Part shown: positions 58,090 to 64,000 of the stretch, in pieces | How the letters are laid out: every line of letters starts with the position of its first letter | How positions within the stretch are numbered: the stretch's first letter is position 1 | NCBI GenBank assembly: GCA_013360395.1 | Contig: JABWBQ010000022.1 | Location: forward strand, 25,826 to 89,825 | Source of the DNA: Flavobacteriales bacterium | GTDB taxonomy: Bacteria; Bacteroidota; Bacteroidia; Flavobacteriales_F; PHOS-HE28 | Length of the DNA stretch: 64,000 nt | Reading direction: 5' to 3' | Translations under genes and position numbers: made by a program | The notes under the pieces: generated by a model | The model's database searches: none | What the model saw: only the letters and a program-made list of their open reading frames with translations | What the model was told of the DNA's origin: nothing

Positions 58090-59928
58090 TCACCGCGCCC
58101 CGTTGCGCACGATGCGGATCACGGACCGTCGCTCGCCGTCGATCAGGGTGAAGAGGTGCACCCCCGGCGCCAGCCCCGCACCATCCACCACGATGCCGTG
58201 CATACCGGCGGGCCGCGTGCCCTCATCCCCTTGGCGCACCAGGCGTCCCAGCGCATCGCGCAGCTCCCAGCGCACCGGGGCGGCACGTTCCAGTTCGTAG
58301 CGCACGAGGGTGCTTTCGTCGAACACCGTGGGCAGGGCCGTGGGCCTCGTTCCGCCCAGGGTCCGTTCGTCCAGCGCGGCGGCCGGGTCGAAGTTCATGC
58401 GCACCATCGGCGTCACCGTCACGTAGAACCACTGCCCGGAGCCTCCGTCGAGGATCAGCGAGCTCTGGGGTGCGCTGGTGCCGCTGGTGGCGACCCAAAG
58501 CTCCTCGTTGCCGCCGTAGTGCCCCATGGACACGAAGTAGTCCCGGCCATCCTCCAGCTCCACCGGCGCGATGAGCGGAAGGGTGATGAACCCGTGCTCG
58601 CCCTGCAGGTTCAGTTCGCTGGCCAGCACCTCATGCTCCAGGGCGCCCATCAGCAGCCCGAGGTCCTCGTCGTACACCGAGGCGGTGAGCAGGGTCCCGG
58701 GATCGGTGCGCGCGCTCAGGGCCACGTCGATGGCGTACAGGGTCTTGGTGCTGCGGATATGGTACCAGTTCCCCAGTTCGTAGGCCTCGCCCCCGTTGTC
58801 GCGGTCGCCCTGCATGGCGTCCTCATCGCGGGCGAAGCGGTCGGTCCCCACGTCGAAGCGCAACGTCCTGGCGTTGTCGTCCGGCAGGTCCTCGGCCTGG
58901 TCCTGCACCACTTCGAGGTTCAGCAGGAAGGTGCCCGGCGTGGCCACGGGGGTGTATCCGGTGATGTACAGGCTGTCCATCTGCCCGGGCTGCAGCACCA
59001 CGGGTGCGCTGTACAGCACCGTGTTGTTGGTCCCCGGCCCGTCGATGTCGGCCCGGAGCCGCACATTGGTCTGCGCCTGGGAGCCGTTGTTGACCACCAG
59101 CGCCTTGAACTTCAGTTCGCGCACTTCGTCCACCGGATAGATCGTGTAGGGAAGCCCGTTGAAGTCGGGCTCGTCCGGGCTCCAATCGGCGTAGGTGGCC
59201 GACAGCATGCGCAGGTCGTTCGCCTCCACGGTCAGCAGGGCGATGTCGTCCACCTGCCAACTGTAGGTGAAGCCTTCCAGGCTGAGCCAGTGGAAGCGGA
59301 TCCGGATGTCGCCCGAGCCGCCGTTGAGCGCGTCGCTGATGTTGAGCAGCACGGTCTGGGCCACCGGGGCGCCCGGTGTGCTCTGGTTGCCGGGCACCTC
59401 GCCGTTCACCGGGAACACCGTCCAGTTGACGCCACCATCGGCGCTCACCTCCACCTGGGTGATGTCGTTGTTCAGCTGGCGGAAGCTCTGTTCGAAGCGC
59501 AGGAGCATGAAGGGCACCGTGTCCAGGCCGGTGATCGGCGGGGAGGTGAGGGTGCTGTTCTCGGCCACGCCCGCAGTACCCTGGAGGTCCGAATCGGCCA
59601 CCACCCAGCTGCCGCCCGGATAGCCGGTGGTGCTCTGCAATGGCCCGGGGGTGTATCCGCCGGTGTTGCCCGTGCTGGTGAGCTGCCAGGTCACCGCACC
59701 GGTCTGTGTGTTCACCGTCCAGGCGCCCAGCCCGTTCTCGAAGTCCTCGGACCAGAGCACGGCGGCCGCGCGTTCGTCCGTTGTGCCGGCCGGGGGGCGA
59801 TGGGACCCGACGGCCGTGTTCAGGGTCCTGACGTTCCAGCAGGAGGATGGGGCCGGGGAACTGTCGCCTTGGGCGAACAGGAGGGTGGGTGCGAGGGTGA
59901 GGAGCGCGTGTAGGATGGATCGCTGCAT
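58090..59928 (-). CDS. Secreted multidomain protein with T9SS-type tail (3 of 3)
   Basis: 612 aa from the ATG at 59928 (MQRSILHALL); an in-frame start at 59982 would add 18 basic residues. Signal peptide ending LLFAQG, a jelly-roll domain (~70-255) with LWSEDFENGLGAWTVN, ITQVEVSADGGVNWTVF and YSWQVDDIALL, then a CARDB-like region, a beta domain and a C-terminus with WELRDALGRLVRQG and LAPGVHLFTLIDGE. It is clearly related in plan and local motifs to the 54195 gene, so the cluster arose by duplication. Confidence 0.83.
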   Translation of the reverse strand: MQRSILHALLTLAPTLLFAQGDSSPAPSSCWNVRTLNTAVGSHRPPAGTTDERAAAVLWSEDFENGLGAWTVNTQTGAVTWQLTSTGNTGGYTPGPLQSTTGYPGGSWVVADSDLQGTAGVAENSTLTSPPITGLDTVPFMLLRFEQSFRQLNNDITQVEVSADGGVNWTVFPVNGEVPGNQSTPGAPVAQTVLLNISDALNGGSGDIRIRFHWLSLEGFTYSWQVDDIALLTVEANDLRMLSATYADWSPDEPDFNGLPYTIYPVDEVRELKFKALVVNNGSQAQTNVRLRADIDGPGTNNTVLYSAPVVLQPGQMDSLYITGYTPVATPGTFLLNLEVVQDQAEDLPDDNARTLRFDVGTDRFARDEDAMQGDRDNGGEAYELGNWYHIRSTKTLYAIDVALSARTDPGTLLTASVYDEDLGLLMGALEHEVLASELNLQGEHGFITLPLIAPVELEDGRDYFVSMGHYGGNEELWVATSGTSAPQSSLILDGGSGQWFYVTVTPMVRMNFDPAAALDERTLGGTRPTALPTVFDESTLVRYELERAAPVRWELRDALGRLVRQGDEGTRPAGMHGIVVDGAGLAPGVHLFTLIDGERRSVIRIVRNGAR

Positions 59929-60131
59929 CGGCTTACGGCCGCGGCGTTGGTTGCCGGACCGGGCCAAAACTGCGGGCACCATCCCGCGCTGTGTCGTGGG
60001 AATGTGACGGAACCGGGGCCTTTCCGCGAACGGTTGAGGCGGCCACAGACCATCGAAGGTCGCGGTTCAGGCGACACGCGCGCACCGCCCCATGGGCAAC
60101 GGTGCGTTCGGGGACGGACGGTGGGTCGCGC

Positions 60132-62993
<2,862 letters not shown>

Positions 62994-63013
62994 GGGGTTG
63001 CCTGAAGGCGCGG

Positions 63014-63021
63014 CGAATATA
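63014..63021 (-). promoter_or_regulatory. -7-like box TATATTCG for gcvP
   Basis: Seven of eight bases fit TAnnTTTG on the reverse strand, 20 nt before the gcvP ATG. Confidence 0.45.
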
Positions 63022-63093
63022 CGGGGTGCCCGGGGCCCGTGGGCTGACCTTTTCCCCAACAGCGACGCGGCCGGAACGATGTTCGGCGCCGCC

Positions 63094-63101
63094 TATCTTT
63101 G
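63094..63101 (+). promoter_or_regulatory. -7 box TATCTTTG for the 63112 gene
   Basis: Perfect TAnnTTTG, 10 nt before the ATG at 63112. Confidence 0.65.
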
Positions 63102-63111
63102 GCCGCTTCCG

Positions 63112-63729
63112 ATGCGCTTCCCCTGGCTCCTTACCCTGCTGCTGTGCATCGAGCTTCCGGCCCAGGACCGCATCCTGCTGATGAACGGCCAGACCATCGA
63201 GGGCCGTGTGCTGGGCCAGAGCACTTTGGAGATCCGCTACCAGGTGCCCCGCGGTGCGCGCCTCATCGAACGCAGCGAGCCCACCGAGAGCGTCTTCAGC
63301 GTCACCGACAGCCTGGGGCACGAACGGGTGTGGTACTTCATGGACACGGTGTTCGGCAACGACTACACCGTGGACCAGATGCGGTGGTTGATCAAGGGTG
63401 AGCAGGATGCGCGGGACGGCTACCGGCCGTTGTGGCCCATGATCGGGGGCTTCGCCTTCGGTGCCGGCACGGTGATGGCCCTGGACCTGGAGGTGATGTC
63501 GCTGCTGCTGCCCCCCTTGTACGCCGGGGTGATGGCCCTGCCTCGGGTCCATGTCACCCCGGGTTCCGTCCGCGACCCGCTGATGGAGGGCGACCCGTAC
63601 TATGCCACCGGCTACGCCAGCACGGGCCGCACCAAGCGGGTGCTGCGCACGCTGTACAGCACCGTGGCCGGGGTGGCCGTCGGCCTGGCGGTGCGGCAGC
63701 TGGTCATCAACCCCAACCTGGATCCCTGA
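63112..63729 (+). CDS. Secreted or membrane protein of unknown function
   Basis: 205 aa. A signal peptide (MRFPWLLTLLLCIELPAQ) is followed by a short beta domain with LMNGQTIEGRVLGQSTLEIRYQVPRG, resembling proteins that begin with a small SH3-like or translocation-type strand pair, then two hydrophobic segments (MIGGFAFGAGTVMALDL and LYSTVAGVAVGLAVRQLV). I do not recognise a named family. The start is fixed by the promoter box; the frame extends back to 62986 but would overlap gcvP's start. Confidence 0.68.
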   Translation: MRFPWLLTLLLCIELPAQDRILLMNGQTIEGRVLGQSTLEIRYQVPRGARLIERSEPTESVFSVTDSLGHERVWYFMDTVFGNDYTVDQMRWLIKGEQDARDGYRPLWPMIGGFAFGAGTVMALDLEVMSLLLPPLYAGVMALPRVHVTPGSVRDPLMEGDPYYATGYASTGRTKRVLRTLYSTVAGVAVGLAVRQLVINPNLDP

Positions 63730-63734
63730 GGCCG

Positions 63735-64000
63735 ATGGACGCGGGCATCCGCGGACGCGTGCTCCGGCTGTTGGTGTACGGCCATGTGTGGCTGGCCTGC
63801 GGCGCGGCCGCGCAGACCTGGCTGATGCAGCACCTGATGGGCCGCGATGGCTGGCGCGTGCCCGTACTGGCGGCCCTGGCGACCTTCATCGGGTATGCCG
63901 TGATGCGCACCGCCCGTGCAGGGCACCCCACCATGGGCCAGGCGCCGCAGTTGCGCTGGGCGGCCCAACATGCGGACCGTCTGCTCGCCGCCGCCGCCTT
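63735..64000 (+). CDS. Membrane protein, UbiA-like in appearance (3' partial)
   Basis: The first 88 residues are visible and the frame stays open to the window edge. Hydrophobic segments (LLVYGHVWLACGAAAQTWLM and VPVLAALATFIGYAVMRTAR) and the start pattern resemble UbiA-like multi-pass proteins found in Bacteroidota, but no prenyltransferase Asp motif is seen in this part. It lies 5 nt after the previous gene and is probably co-transcribed with it. Confidence 0.6.
   Translation, partial: MDAGIRGRVLRLLVYGHVWLACGAAAQTWLMQHLMGRDGWRVPVLAALATFIGYAVMRTARAGHPTMGQAPQLRWAAQHADRLLAAAA

Overview
The window is chromosomal DNA from a GC-rich member of the Bacteroidota, most likely an uncultured Flavobacteriales-type lineage. 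The evidence is gldM/gldN at the left edge, a second gliding locus (gldE/gldD), several exported proteins with type IX secretion (T9SS) type A tails, and many Bacteroidota -7 promoter boxes (TAnnTTTG). The boxes often sit only 4-10 nt before the start codon, which suggests leaderless mRNAs. Lineage is inferred from gene content; no 16S gene is present.

Layout. 1-9.9 kb: gldM (5' partial)-gldN, an ABC-F ATPase, initiator tRNA-fMet, era, der, an unknown membrane-anchored protein and a heme-type TonB-dependent receptor. 9.9-13.9 kb: a trans-sulfuration enzyme, a DUF4143 ATPase beside a truncated relative, a small secreted protein and a LytTR-domain protein. 14.0-18.7 kb: five tandem LuxI/FeeM-like GNAT acyltransferase genes (one frameshifted) followed by an isoprenylcysteine-methyltransferase-like gene. 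18.7-29.7 kb: two very large or large T9SS cargo proteins (one a zincin-like protease), a TPR-CHAT lipoprotein interrupted exactly at its catalytic-Cys position, and an ECF-like sigma/anti-sigma pair. 29.7-43.9 kb: lipid-linked-sugar glycosyltransferases, an EamA transporter, an HMA lipoprotein, ctaA, gldD/gldE/ssb/mutY, HU, a TPR protein, a 31-aa COX24-like protein, RNase G, prfB, arsC and fumC. 44.0-49.3 kb: a Doc toxin-antitoxin pair and a sulfide/persulfide island (Crp/Fnr, thioredoxin, rhodanese, DUF6132, TauE, a CstB-like dioxygenase-rhodanese) with a broken hicBA pair inside it. 49.3-64 kb: rnd, manC, a SprT-like protein, mlaE/mlaF, three tandem secreted proteins, gcvP and two membrane or secreted proteins, the last running off the edge.

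The most unusual part is 13.1-18.6 kb. Six transcription units carry the same two-box element, GATAACC-N17-ATGAA, always with exactly 17 bp between boxes and 23-29 nt before the start codon. It precedes the secreted protein/LytTR pair, four of the five LuxI-like genes and the methyltransferase gene. None of these has the usual TAnnTTTG box. I read this as a dedicated promoter class that unites an acyl-amino-acid-type signal synthase array, a possible regulator and a possible tailoring enzyme. That functional reading is inference; the repeated promoter and the conserved synthase residues are visible directly.
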